From the NCBI RefSeq assembly GCF_014652095.1, contig NZ_BMYD01000002.1, positions 186,001-250,000 of the forward strand: DNA of 64,000 nt, in the 5' to 3' direction. The DNA comes from Cognatilysobacter bugurensis (GTDB lineage Bacteria; Pseudomonadota; Gammaproteobacteria; Xanthomonadales; Xanthomonadaceae). How positions within the stretch are numbered: the stretch's first letter is position 1; each line of letters opens with the position of its first letter. Both the position numbers and the translations under genes were made by a program. Shown here in pieces: positions 8,312-18,147 of this stretch. The notes beneath the pieces are model-generated. The model was not told where the DNA came from, ran no database searches, and worked only from the letters and a program-made list of their open reading frames with translations.

Positions 8312-9235
8312 TCAGTGTGAGCGCCGCGCGGTGCTCGCACTGCGTGCGGCGACTTCGGCGATCAACGAATCGAGCGCGGCGGCAATGCGCTCGGGATGAT
8401 CCTCCGGCGTGAAGTGCTTGCCGCCTTCGATGCGCTCGAACGCAACGCCCAGGTCGCGTGCGAAGCGCTCGCCGTGCTCGGGTTTCTGGAAGCGGTCCGC
8501 CACGCCCCAGACGACGCGCGCGGGGATGTTGGCGAGCGTGGGCAGGCGGTCGGCGACGTCGAGCGTGTCGTGCACGTCTAGCGCATCGATCTGGCGCATC
8601 AGCGCCTCGCCGGCACCGTGGCGCGCATACGGGCCGAAATGCTGGTCGAGCGACTCATCGGCGACGTCGCCGTCGTCGTGGCCGCGCGCCATCAGCATGC
8701 GGAACACGCCGGTCTTGACCGCCGCGTCGGGCATGTGCCGCACGAGGGCGCCGCTCGCACGCAGCATCTTTACGCTCGGGATCGGCCAAGAGTCGTACCC
8801 GATCGCGTTCGTGAGCAGCAGACCCGCGCACCGCTCTGGCGCACGCAAGGCGGCGATCTGCACCACGCCGCCGCCGAGGTCGTGGCCGGCCAGCACGGCG
8901 CGGTCGATCTGCAGCGCATCCAGCCAGTCGAGCAGATAACCGGCCTGGGCGCGCACCGAAATGTCGCGATCGCGACCTTCGGGGATCGAGTCGCCATAGC
9001 CGACCATCTCCCAGGCCAGCAAGCGGGCGCCGGTCACGCGCGGCATCACGCGACGCCACAGGCGCGGCGAGGTCGGAATGCCGTGCACGAGCACCACCGG
9101 CGGCCCTTCGCCGGATTCCTCCCAGCGCATCCGGATGCCCTGCACGTCGCGCTCGCGCGATGCCGCGCGAATGAAGTCAGCGCGGGTGGGCGAGGGGTGC
9201 GCGGGCGGATCGACCTGCGGATCGGGCGGTTGCAT
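8312..9235 (-). CDS. Alpha/beta hydrolase of the haloalkane dehalogenase/epoxide hydrolase type
   Basis: The 307-residue protein has the complete alpha/beta-hydrolase set: the HGIPTS oxyanion motif near residue 51, the nucleophile elbow GHDLGGG with Asp rather than Ser, an acidic residue in VWGVADRFQKPEH, and the catalytic His in GGKHFTPEDHPE. An Asp nucleophile in this position is characteristic of haloalkane dehalogenases and epoxide hydrolases, which form an ester intermediate that water then cleaves. The actual substrate is unknown. No signal peptide is seen, so it is cytoplasmic. It is a single gene, convergent with the GAF-EAL gene. Confidence 0.82.
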   Translation of the reverse strand: MQPPDPQVDPPAHPSPTRADFIRAASRERDVQGIRMRWEESGEGPPVVLVHGIPTSPRLWRRVMPRVTGARLLAWEMVGYGDSIPEGRDRDISVRAQAGYLLDWLDALQIDRAVLAGHDLGGGVVQIAALRAPERCAGLLLTNAIGYDSWPIPSVKMLRASGALVRHMPDAAVKTGVFRMLMARGHDDGDVADESLDQHFGPYARHGAGEALMRQIDALDVHDTLDVADRLPTLANIPARVVWGVADRFQKPEHGERFARDLGVAFERIEGGKHFTPEDHPERIAAALDSLIAEVAARSASTARRSH

Positions 9236-9798
9236 GGGTCACCTCGAGTGGGTCGGACGAGAGTCATTCGACGCCCCGGCGGGTGCATCCCCCGTGACGC
9301 ACACCGGCGTCAGCGCGGCGCGTCGTCCTCCTCGGCGTGCTCGGCGACGCATGCCTTGGGCCCGCTCTGCAGCGGGCTGACGGAGATGCCCGTTCGTCCA
9401 TTCCCCGCTACGCGACGGGCAGAGCGACGCCGCGTGCAAACGGGTGCGGCACACGCCGTGCTGCACGCGCCGGTGACGTCGGCACTGCGCCGCGTCAGCG
9501 CGAGCGGGCCGTGCTGTCGCCGTTGGCGTCACGCCATCACGCCGTCAAGCGCCAGCCAGGCTGCGCGGTGTAGCCGCGACACGGTCGTGCTGGAAGGGTC
9601 GACATGACCGCATCCATGTCCACGCCGTTCGCAATCGAGCGTCCAGTGGTCGCGAACTGAAGGCGTCAAAGCAACAGTGCGAACGGCGCGCCGCGCTCGA
9701 TTGGCAAGCACGTCCAGCGATCGCTGGTGCATCACGCGATAAGCTGGCTCGACCATTCCGTGCGCAGCGTGGACACGCGCGCGCCGTACGATGCGCAG
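9236..9798. other. Intergenic region between divergent hydrolase and hybrid kinase
   Basis: About 560 bases with no gene I can support; the open frames here are Arg/His-rich and lack ribosome-binding sites. A perfect 7-bp hairpin (GCCCGCT, CTGC loop, AGCGGGC) lies at 9360-9377. GATAAG near 9738 could be a -10 element for the downstream kinase. Confidence 0.35.
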
Positions 9799-12324
9799 AT
9801 GACGTCGCCCGCCGCCCGCTCCCCTTTCTTGTCGCGTTGGCTGATCCGCTCGCCGCTCGGGCAGGCGCTGTTCGTGTTCCTGATTGCTCTGGCGGTGACC
9901 GAAGCGCTCGTCGCCGGGGTCGCGCAGTCGATCACGCGGCAGGACCGCATCATGTTCGAGGCCGAGATCGACCGCACGATCGACGCGATCAACGAACGCG
10001 TGACGGTCACGACCAACCTGATCCGCGGCACGGCCGGGCTGTTTGCAGCGAGCGGCGAGGTCACGATCGAGGAGTTCAACCGCTATGTGGAGGCGCTTCG
10101 GCTCACCGAGCGGTACCCGGGCATCCTCGGCATCGGGTTCGCGCAGTGGATCGAGCCGCGCCAGGTCGCCACGCTCGAAGCGGTCATGCGTGCGGGCGGA
10201 CGGCCCGATTTCCGGGTGTGGCCGGTCGCGCCGCGCGAGGTCTATACGAGCATCACCCACCTCGAGCCATACAACGCGCGCAATGCGGCCGCGGTCGGTT
10301 TCGACATGTGGACCGAGCCGACGCGTCGCTTCGCGATGATGCAGTCGCTCAACACGCGCGATGCGGTGGCGACGGGCCGCGTGACGCTCATGCAGGAGAT
10401 CGACCCCGACAAGCAGGCGGGCTTCCTGATCTACCTTCCGGTGTTCAAGCGTGACCGCGAGGCGCGCATGCAGATGGTCGGGTTCGCATATGCGCCGTTG
10501 CGCGCCGATGACCTGCTTCGAGGCGTTCGAGGCCGCGGTGAGCCGGGCATCGACTACACGGTGTACGACGGGGAGCAACCCGAGCCCGCTGCGGTCCTGC
10601 GCAACACGATGCCGGACGAACAAGGCCGCGAGCCGTGGTTTACGGCCGACCGCCGCCTGGAGGTGAACGGCCGCGTTTGGACGCTGCGGTTTTCCAGCCG
10701 GCCGTCGCTCGAGGCGCTGTCGCAGCGCGACATCGTCCCGTGGCTCGCGCTGGCAGCGTTCGCGGCGAGCCTGATCCTCGCGCGTCTGAGCTGGATCCAG
10801 GCGCAGGCGCGGCTGCACGCCGAGTCTGCCACGCTCGCGCAGCGCAAGGCCGCAGTGCATCTGAACCGCGAACGCGCATGGCTCGGCGCCACGCTGACGA
10901 GCATCGGCGATGGCGTGATCGCGATCGACGAGGCCGGCCACGTGCGCTGGATGAACCCGGTCGCCGAACACCTGACCGGGTGGACCCGCGACGACGCCGT
11001 CGGGCAGCCGCGCGAAGCGGTGGTCGACCTGCTGCCGGCCGACGTCGACGGCGGGCCCACCGCGATGCTGCGCGGGCGCGATGGAACGGTCCGCCCGATC
11101 GTGCACACCGCCTCGCCGATCCGAGACGGTGAGCGCGAGGATGAAACGACGGGCGCGGTGATCGTCATGCACGATGCGTCCGAGCAGCACCGGATCGAGG
11201 CCGAGCTGCGCGAAGCGGATCGCCACAAGGACGAGTTCCTCGCGATGCTCGCGCATGAGCTGCGCAACCCACTCGCGCCGATCGGCACTGCGGCGGCGCT
11301 GCTGCAGCGCGGCGATCTCGACCCCGACCGCATGCGCGGCACGATCGGCGTCATCGCACGCCAGCTGGGGCACCTGACCACGCTCGTCGACGACCTGCTC
11401 GACGTCTCGCGCGTGAGCCGCGGCCTCGTGACGCTCGATGCCGCGCCGCTCGATCTGCGCGGCGCCGTCGATGCGGCGATCGAGCAGGTGCGCGAGCTCG
11501 TGCAGCAGCGCGATCACGCGCTCAGCGTCGAGATCGCGGACGCGCCGCTTCCGGTGCACGGTGACCGCATCCGCCTGACGCAGGTCATCGCGAACCTGCT
11601 CAACAACGCGGCGAAGTACACGCCGGCCGGCGGACGCATCGACCTGCGCGCGTGGCTCGAAGACGCGTGCGTGCATGCGCAGGTGCGCGACAACGGCATT
11701 GGCATCGAGCCGGCGCTGTTGCCGCACGTGTTCGACCTGTTCACGCAGGGCACGCGTGGGCTGGATCGCGCACAGGGCGGGCTCGGCATCGGGCTCTCGC
11801 TCGTGCGCACCATCGTGCAGCTGCACGGCGGCCGTGTGCGCGCCGACAGCACTGGCCCGGGAAGCGGCAGCACGTTCGAGATGACGCTGCCGGCGATCGA
11901 CGCGGAGCGGCTGCAGACCGAGCCCACCGCGCAGGACGAAGCACTCGCGGCCGAAGCGCTGGACGTGGTGGTCGTCGACGACAACGAGGACGCCGCGCAG
12001 ATGACTGCGCTGCTGCTCGAAGCCTACGGGCATCGCGTACGCACGTACGGCGACGCGGAGGCGGCGCTGGCCGATCCGGATGCGGCGGTCGACGCCTACG
12101 TGCTCGATATCGGTCTACCGGGACTCAACGGTTACGAGCTCGCGCAGCGCCTGCGGGCCGATCCACGCACGGCATCGGCCACGCTGTTTGCACTCTCCGG
12201 CTACGGTCAGCGGCACGACATCGACGCATCGCGCGCGGCCGGTTTCGCGAAGCACTTCACCAAACCAGTCGACCCGCAACGGCTCGTCGATGCGTTGGCG
12301 CGCGTGCCGGCGCGCATGCGCTGA
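9799..12324 (+). CDS. Hybrid sensor histidine kinase (CHASE-PAS-HisKA-HATPase-REC)
   Basis: The 841-residue protein is a membrane hybrid kinase. A first helix (about 18-42) and a second (about 312-333) flank a periplasmic CHASE domain, recognisable by GILGIGFAQWIEP and GFLIYLPVF. Then come a PAS domain (about 355-460), the HisKA dimerisation domain with MLAHELRNP (His near residue 486), an HATPase domain with NLLNNAAKYTP and GGLGIGLSLVR, and a C-terminal receiver with the DDNED acidic pocket, the phospho-Asp in VLDIGLPG near residue 770 and the Lys in FTKPVD. There is no separate output domain, so signal probably passes to another protein. From the HisKA domain on it is a close paralogue of the kinase at 29.3 kb. 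CHASE domains often sense small organic ligands; none is identifiable here. Confidence 0.9.
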   Translation: MTSPAARSPFLSRWLIRSPLGQALFVFLIALAVTEALVAGVAQSITRQDRIMFEAEIDRTIDAINERVTVTTNLIRGTAGLFAASGEVTIEEFNRYVEALRLTERYPGILGIGFAQWIEPRQVATLEAVMRAGGRPDFRVWPVAPREVYTSITHLEPYNARNAAAVGFDMWTEPTRRFAMMQSLNTRDAVATGRVTLMQEIDPDKQAGFLIYLPVFKRDREARMQMVGFAYAPLRADDLLRGVRGRGEPGIDYTVYDGEQPEPAAVLRNTMPDEQGREPWFTADRRLEVNGRVWTLRFSSRPSLEALSQRDIVPWLALAAFAASLILARLSWIQAQARLHAESATLAQRKAAVHLNRERAWLGATLTSIGDGVIAIDEAGHVRWMNPVAEHLTGWTRDDAVGQPREAVVDLLPADVDGGPTAMLRGRDGTVRPIVHTASPIRDGEREDETTGAVIVMHDASEQHRIEAELREADRHKDEFLAMLAHELRNPLAPIGTAAALLQRGDLDPDRMRGTIGVIARQLGHLTTLVDDLLDVSRVSRGLVTLDAAPLDLRGAVDAAIEQVRELVQQRDHALSVEIADAPLPVHGDRIRLTQVIANLLNNAAKYTPAGGRIDLRAWLEDACVHAQVRDNGIGIEPALLPHVFDLFTQGTRGLDRAQGGLGIGLSLVRTIVQLHGGRVRADSTGPGSGSTFEMTLPAIDAERLQTEPTAQDEALAAEALDVVVVDDNEDAAQMTALLLEAYGHRVRTYGDAEAALADPDAAVDAYVLDIGLPGLNGYELAQRLRADPRTASATLFALSGYGQRHDIDASRAAGFAKHFTKPVDPQRLVDALARVPARMR

Positions 12325-12504
12325 CCCCGAGCGCGGACTTCGGTGTCAGTGGAGAAGGGGAGAAACACGACGCGGCGCGGTTAGAGCGGACAGCGATGAG
12401 TCCGCCGCGTGCATCCAGCAACGCCATCTTCTGCACACAGTCCACGCACGGGCAGTCGACCGGATCGCGTCGCAGTGGTTACCGCGTTGCCACAGCAGAG
12501 GCGC

Positions 12505-12542
12505 GGAACGCGCTGCGACAAGCGCGCCGGTCCGCACGGTGC
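12505..12542. repeat. Intergenic repeat, copy 2 of 2
   Basis: This 38-base element matches the copy near 6.1 kb at 35 positions. The substitutions fall at the edge of the hairpin loop and in the three bases before TCCGCACGGTGC. It lies between the 3' end of the hybrid kinase and the convergent ZIP-like gene, the same kind of position as copy 1. Nothing else is recognisable in the surrounding 260 bases. Confidence 0.55.
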
Positions 12543-12587
12543 AGACGTTGACGCGCTCGCGCGGCGAGTACCTCGCTGGCGTCAGGG

Positions 12588-13313
12588 TCAGATCGCGACG
12601 AGCAACGCCGCGTACGCCGCAGCGCCGAGCGCAAACGGCACGAACCGGCTCTGCCGTTCCTCGGGCAGTTCTTCTTTGAGCACGTTGAGCACGACCCCGC
12701 CGCCGAGGAACGCGATCAGCGAAACGATTGCCGGCTCGCCGACATCGACGCCGAGCCCCAGCGCGTAGCCGATCAGCACCGCGCCCGCGAGCAACCAGCG
12801 CCCGACATGGCGGTAGCGTCGACGGTGGTGCGCATGCAGGCCGTGGTCGTTGACGACGAAGTGCAGCGACATCGCGAGTCCGAATGCGATGAGCGCAGCG
12901 GGGCCCTCATCCAGCCGGTGCATCAGCAGGTAGCCGATCAGCACGTTGTAGAGCGCGAACGACGCGATGTGCAGCCAGAACACGGCAGGCGCCGTGGTTT
13001 CTTCGCGGCCGGCCTCGGCCTCGTCCTGGCGCGAGCCTTTCGCAAGCCGTTCCAGCCCGTAGAACACGACGAGCCCGGCGAGCGTCACCAGCCACAGGGT
13101 CGGCCACTGCGCGGCGCGTCCCTCGGCGAGCGCTTCATGCCCGGACGCGATCTCAGGCAGCAGGTGCACGAACACATATGCGACCGACAGCCCGCTCGCA
13201 GCCGACAACCAGCGGCTGCGGGGAGCCCGGTCGAGGAACACCAGGTGTGTCGCGAACACATGCACGAACGCGAGCAACAACGCCAGCGCGAGTGCGATCG
13301 CGGTCATCGACAC
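12588..13313 (-). CDS. ZIP-like integral membrane protein
   Basis: The 241-residue protein is made almost entirely of hydrophobic helices (about seven). HLLPE at residues 50-54 in the second helix resembles the metal-binding His/Pro/Glu motif of ZIP metal transporters. A His-rich loop (HFVVNDHGLHAHHRRRYRH) follows in the second half. Both features suggest divalent-metal binding. The classical paired HNxPEG helices of ZIP proteins are not fully present, so it is a distant relative and transport is inferred only. Its start is an ATG near the divergent end of the block. The small secreted protein gene lies 37 nt upstream on the same strand, so the two may be co-transcribed. Confidence 0.6.
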   Translation of the reverse strand: MSMTAIALALALLLAFVHVFATHLVFLDRAPRSRWLSAASGLSVAYVFVHLLPEIASGHEALAEGRAAQWPTLWLVTLAGLVVFYGLERLAKGSRQDEAEAGREETTAPAVFWLHIASFALYNVLIGYLLMHRLDEGPAALIAFGLAMSLHFVVNDHGLHAHHRRRYRHVGRWLLAGAVLIGYALGLGVDVGEPAIVSLIAFLGGGVVLNVLKEELPEERQSRFVPFALGAAAYAALLVAI

Positions 13314-13350
13314 ACCGGTGTCCAGTTGAAGAAGCCGACTGCGAAGAACC

Positions 13351-13617
13351 TCACCCGCGGCAGGTGTGCTTCGGCGGACGCGGCTTGATCTTGCCGATCA
13401 CGGACTCGACCCAGCCCGGGCGGCGCGGACCCGGCATGGCCTGGCCGGACTTCTTCTTGGCGTCGACGGTGAAGACGGAGGCGCGTTGTGACTTGGCTTC
13501 AGCGCTGTTGCCAGCGGCAGCGGCAGGCGCGGCGGCGAGGATGCCGGCGAGCGCGGCGGCGACTGCCAGCGTGCCGATCGAGGACGTGCCGGTTGGGGAA
13601 CGGCGAGAACGCGACAT
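13351..13617 (-). CDS. Small exported basic protein (88 aa)
   Basis: The product has a Lys/Arg-rich N-terminus, a hydrophobic stretch (IGTLAVAAALAGILAAAPAAAA) with an Ala-rich signal-peptidase site near residue 35, and a short basic mature part rich in Lys, Arg and Pro. It should be exported to the periplasm or outside. The mature part has a single Cys near the C-terminus. I recognise no family. The ATG was preferred over a TTG two codons upstream because GGAG lies 6 nt before it. Confidence 0.55.
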   Translation of the reverse strand: MSRSRRSPTGTSSIGTLAVAAALAGILAAAPAAAAGNSAEAKSQRASVFTVDAKKKSGQAMPGPRRPGWVESVIGKIKPRPPKHTCRG

Positions 13618-13786
13618 GGGCAACTCCAGACCGGGCCGGCAGCGGCCGCCGCCGCCCGGTGGAGCGCACGACCGGCAGCGCGAGAAAGCGCGTGCATCAG
13701 GTCGAACGGAGCCAGCCTCGAGCGCAGGTCAAACGCTCGTGCTTCGACACGCGTTGATCCGTGTCGAGCGATGTGCCCGGACCGGG

Positions 13787-14047
13787 TCAGTCGCCGCGTG
13801 CGATGCCGAGCCGGTCCTCGCCTTCGCCGTCGCCCTTACGCGTGGCAAGCGAATCGTCGTAGCCGTTCTTGACGCCCTTGCTGTCGCGGTCGCGCTGATG
13901 GTCTTCGAGCGAGACGCCGCGCGCTTCCAGATCGAGGTTGTTCAAACGGTTCTCGGTGATGCGGCCGTCGTCAGGCCCGTTCATCGGTTGACGGCTCGCG
14001 CTTGCGGTGCCGTCGCTGGACGTGAAGTCGGAGCGGGGGGTGGTCAT
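13787..14047 (-). CDS. Small hydrophilic, probably disordered protein (86 aa)
   Basis: The product is rich in Asp, Arg, Gly and Ser, lacks Cys and Trp, and has only scattered hydrophobic residues, so it is probably disordered. A central segment (ITENRLNNLDLEARGVSLE) could form an amphipathic helix. No function is known to me. The start is strongly supported by AAGGAG, 7 nt before the ATG; the leader also carries TAACGG 61 nt upstream, exactly as for the 64-residue protein near 5.9 kb. It is one of six small Cys/Trp-free proteins in this window and may belong to a shared stress response (inference). Confidence 0.62.
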   Translation of the reverse strand: MTTPRSDFTSSDGTASASRQPMNGPDDGRITENRLNNLDLEARGVSLEDHQRDRDSKGVKNGYDDSLATRKGDGEGEDRLGIARGD

Positions 14048-15760
<1,713 letters not shown>

Positions 15761-15776
15761 TCGGCATCGTGTAATG

Positions 15777-15807
15777 CAAAAACGCCCCGGGATTCCGGGG
15801 CGTTTTT
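15777..15807 (+). terminator. Strong intrinsic terminator after the alpha-lytic protease
   Basis: A GC-rich hairpin (CGCCCCGG, GATT loop, CCGGGGCG) is flanked by AAAAA on the left and TTTTT on the right. It is a textbook Rho-independent terminator 16 nt after the protease stop, and the A-tract lets it also serve the convergent DUF2784 gene. Confidence 0.92.
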
Positions 15808-15818
15808 GTGTGCATCGA

Positions 15819-16238
15819 TCAATGCGGCCGCGCGCGGTCGCGACCCGGTGGCACGACGAACCAGCCGGCGATCACCAACGCGCCGAACGCCGTGTACGCG
15901 GCCACGAAAACCCACGCGGGCGCCTCGAAGAAGATGAGCCGCGACAGCCAGTGTTCGATGAACGAGCCGCCGTAGGCCGCCTGGCCTGCGTGCTCGCGCA
16001 GCGCTTGCTCCCAGATCGTCAGCGGGCACAGCGCACCGAGCCAGGCCTGCAGCGCGATGAACCCCATCAGCAGCACGTGTGCCGTGCGCCAGCGCCAGTC
16101 GCGCACCCAGCGCCAGCGGCGCGCGCCCAGTGCGATCGCAAGCGCGCCCAACACGACAAACGCCACGATGCCGACGTGCAGCACGAGGATCGCATCGGCA
16201 AGCGCGGCCGCGTGCGCAGGAGCGAGCGTGTTGAGCAT
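15819..16238 (-). CDS. DUF2784 family membrane protein
   Basis: The 139-residue product has three to four hydrophobic helices. It shows the DUF2784 pattern: ADAILVLHVGIVAFVVLGAL near the N-terminus, RTAHVLLMGFIALQAWLGALCPLTIWE in the middle, and an F-rich segment (SRLIFFEAPAWVFVAAYTAF) after SFIEHW. The function of the family is unknown. It is a single gene ending at the bidirectional terminator shared with the protease. Assignment to the family is confident because the ALCPLTIWE motif is characteristic. Confidence 0.85.
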   Translation of the reverse strand: MLNTLAPAHAAALADAILVLHVGIVAFVVLGALAIALGARRWRWVRDWRWRTAHVLLMGFIALQAWLGALCPLTIWEQALREHAGQAAYGGSFIEHWLSRLIFFEAPAWVFVAAYTAFGALVIAGWFVVPPGRDRARPH

Positions 16239-16401
16239 GCGGCCTCCGGTGCGGGTCCGGCCATCATGACGCGGGAGCGCGCACGGGAGCTCGCGGATCG
16301 GACGCGGGTCCGCCGCGCGTTCGGCTCGCCGTCACGCGCCGGCGACCCGCGCCTTACACCGGGGCCACTAGCGTCGAGGTCCATCCCCCGAGGAGAGCGC
16401 C

Positions 16402-16572
16402 ATGACCGGCCCCCGCAACGATCGCGACACCGATTCCTCCCGCAACGCCCCGACCAGCCGCGAAGGCGACCCGCGTGACGTGGACGGCCAGGACCGCCGC
16501 ACGGCAGGCGCGCGTGACGAGCAGCGGCCCAAGGACGACCCGAGCCGGGCGCCGGAGTCCGGCACGCCCTAA
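16402..16572 (+). CDS. Very small hydrophilic, disordered protein (56 aa)
   Basis: The product is almost wholly made of Arg, Asp, Gly, Pro, Ser, Thr and Glu; it has no Cys, Trp, Phe, Tyr, Ile, Leu or His and only one Val. It cannot fold as a globular domain. The coding call rests on a strong CGAGGAG ribosome-binding site 7 nt before the ATG, a clean stop, and its close likeness in composition and start region to the small proteins near 5.9, 13.9, 40.8, 59.8 and 60.5 kb. CACTAGCG lies about 33 nt upstream of the start and may be part of the promoter. Function unknown. Confidence 0.6.
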   Translation: MTGPRNDRDTDSSRNAPTSREGDPRDVDGQDRRTAGARDEQRPKDDPSRAPESGTP

Positions 16573-16590
16573 GGCGATTCATACGCGGAC

Positions 16591-16618
16591 AGACCCGCGC
16601 GCTGATGCCTGCGGGTCT
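16591..16618. terminator. Hairpin downstream of the 56-aa protein gene
   Basis: AGACCCGC pairs perfectly with GCGGGTCT across a 12-base loop, 18 nt after the stop of the small protein and before the convergent BLUF gene end. There is no T-run, so it is only a possible terminator. Confidence 0.35.
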
Positions 16619-16668
16619 GCTGCGCCGACAGGCGGTTGGACACCGCGCCGGTATCGCTGCCAGCAGAA

Positions 16669-17103
16669 TTATTGATGCCGCGTGTTCGCGGCAAAGGCAT
16701 CCCACCGCTCCGCCAGTACCGCGAGCGGTGCATTGCGGGCGCTGGCTTCCCGCACGTCGGGCAAGCGATCCATCCACTGCGCCGTGGCAGTGGCACGGCC
16801 GTGCTGGCGCTGGAATTCAACGAAACCCATGTGCCAGGTGTCGAAATGGCGTTCGACGTTGCTCGCGCGCTCGAGCACCTCGAGCGCGTCGTGATGGGGT
16901 GAGGCGGTAATGCGCGCCAGGGTCCGATCCAATGCATCGGACGGGCCCTCGAGGTACTGCACGATCTCGGCCCCCTGCTTGATCAGGGCGCCCGTCAGGC
17001 CGCGCATCTCGTTGAGCACGCGCGACTGCAGCAGGATGAGCTCGAGTTCGGTTTCGGTGAGGCTCGGCTTGGCGCGGCTGCGGTAGACGAGGGCGTCGAT
17101 CAT
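16669..17103 (-). CDS. BLUF-domain blue-light photoreceptor protein
   Basis: The 144-residue protein is a stand-alone BLUF (blue light using FAD) domain. The residues that make the flavin switch are in register with characterised BLUF proteins: Tyr7 in LVYRSRA, Asn31 in LNEMRGLTG and Gln49 in VQYLEG. A WHMGF segment near residue 95 supplies the Trp and Met of the last strand. It should bind FAD and change conformation on blue light, passing the signal to a partner because no output domain is attached. The ATG was chosen over a GTG three codons upstream; neither has a clear ribosome-binding site. It is divergent from a J-domain gene. The partner is unknown; the window encodes a stand-alone EAL and several GGDEF proteins. 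Confidence 0.85.
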   Translation of the reverse strand: MIDALVYRSRAKPSLTETELELILLQSRVLNEMRGLTGALIKQGAEIVQYLEGPSDALDRTLARITASPHHDALEVLERASNVERHFDTWHMGFVEFQRQHGRATATAQWMDRLPDVREASARNAPLAVLAERWDAFAANTRHQ

Positions 17104-17368
17104 GGACAACACGGTGCCAAACAGGGCGTCGCATTTTCATCGATGAGCCAGGGCGGCAACCGGCCTGACGTGGCGTGGGTTTCGGATCCGGGACGGGCGT
17201 CGCGACTCGCGCTGCATCCGCGCGGTCCTGCCGGCTGCAGATGCGGTCGATGATTGCGTCGCTCAGCATCGTGAACGAAAGTGCGCATGGCATGACACAG
17301 AATGCATGTGCGGTGCGTCACGCTTGTGGTTGAATCCTTCGCCGCGTTTCACCTCACGCCCGACCGCC

Positions 17369-17782
17369 ATGCAGAGCCATTACGACGTCCTCAAGATCGC
17401 GCTCGATGCGCCGGCGGAGGTCGTGCGGGCCGCGTATCGGGTGTTTGCCGCGCGCCATCACCCCGACCGCGCCGGTGCGGACGAACTGGTGCTGATGCAG
17501 CGCGTCAACGAGGCGTATCGCGTGCTGTCTGATCCGACGCTGCGTGCCGCACACGACACGTGGATTCGAGCGCATCGTCGTCGTCGCGCTGCCGACGCGG
17601 CGCGAGACACCGCAGCGCGTTCGGCGCCTGCCGAGACGCCGACTGCCTCCGCGGCGGCTACACCGGCCACAGCGCCGGCGAGCGCCGTGCAGGCCCTGCC
17701 GGATATGGTGCAGCTCGCGCTGCGCGCGCAGCGCCGCCGAGTCGCCGCCGCCTACGCCGCGCACGCACCGCGTCTGCACTGA
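17369..17782 (+). CDS. J-domain (DnaJ-like) protein
   Basis: The 137-residue protein has an N-terminal J domain (about 4-70) with the essential HPD motif at residues 31-33 and the conserved YDVLKIALDAP and LMQRVNEAYRVLSDP segments. It should stimulate the ATPase of DnaK/Hsp70 and bring it to a particular client. The rest is a low-complexity Ala/Thr/Pro stretch (about 85-110) and a basic C-terminal helix, with no Gly/Phe or zinc-finger region, so it is a specialised type-III J protein. The ATG chosen begins MQSHYDVL, directly at the domain. It is divergent from the BLUF gene with about 265 nt between. Confidence 0.85.
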   Translation: MQSHYDVLKIALDAPAEVVRAAYRVFAARHHPDRAGADELVLMQRVNEAYRVLSDPTLRAAHDTWIRAHRRRRAADAARDTAARSAPAETPTASAAATPATAPASAVQALPDMVQLALRAQRRRVAAAYAAHAPRLH

Positions 17783-18147
17783 TCCGGCATGCCGCGCCGC
17801 TTGGCGCAGAGGCAACTTGCCCGAGCCGATGCACACGGCGCGTGGAACGTGAGCCGCAAGTACAGGCGCGGGTGACGACCCCTGCAGGCGTGCATCGACC
17901 ACAGGTGCGCGCGCCGCTGTCCCCGCTCCAGGCCGCTCACCCATCCGCCGCGCGCGGGCTCCGAGCGTGTGTGTGTGTGCATGGGTCCCGGTCGATCCCC
18001 GGCGCCGATCGCGACACGCCGATCCCGACACGCCGGTTCCACACGCTGCGGTTCGCATCGATCGGGTCGAAACGCCCCGCATGGTTTACTCGGGTCCGGT
18101 CGGCCGCCGCGCTGGCGGTCGTGTCCGCATCCTCAAGGAGACGATCG
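17783..18147. other. Intergenic region before the S9 peptidase
   Basis: About 365 bases with no supported gene. It includes a short GT-repeat (GTGTGTGTGTGC near 17967-17978). The peptidase frame is open through much of it, but the strong AAGGAG site and signal peptide place the real start at the end of the region. Confidence 0.4.

Noticed and set aside
9604..9660. 18-codon frame with GGAAGG before its ATG
   Set aside because: Too short and without any further support; could be an upstream leader peptide but nothing in the sequence argues for it.
9529..12033. 834-residue open frame on the minus strand
   Set aside because: Antisense shadow of the CHASE hybrid kinase, same low-information composition and no start signal.
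17966..17979. GT dinucleotide run (GTGTGTGTGTGC)
   Set aside because: Only about six units; too short to call a functional microsatellite or phase-variable tract, and it is far from a start codon.
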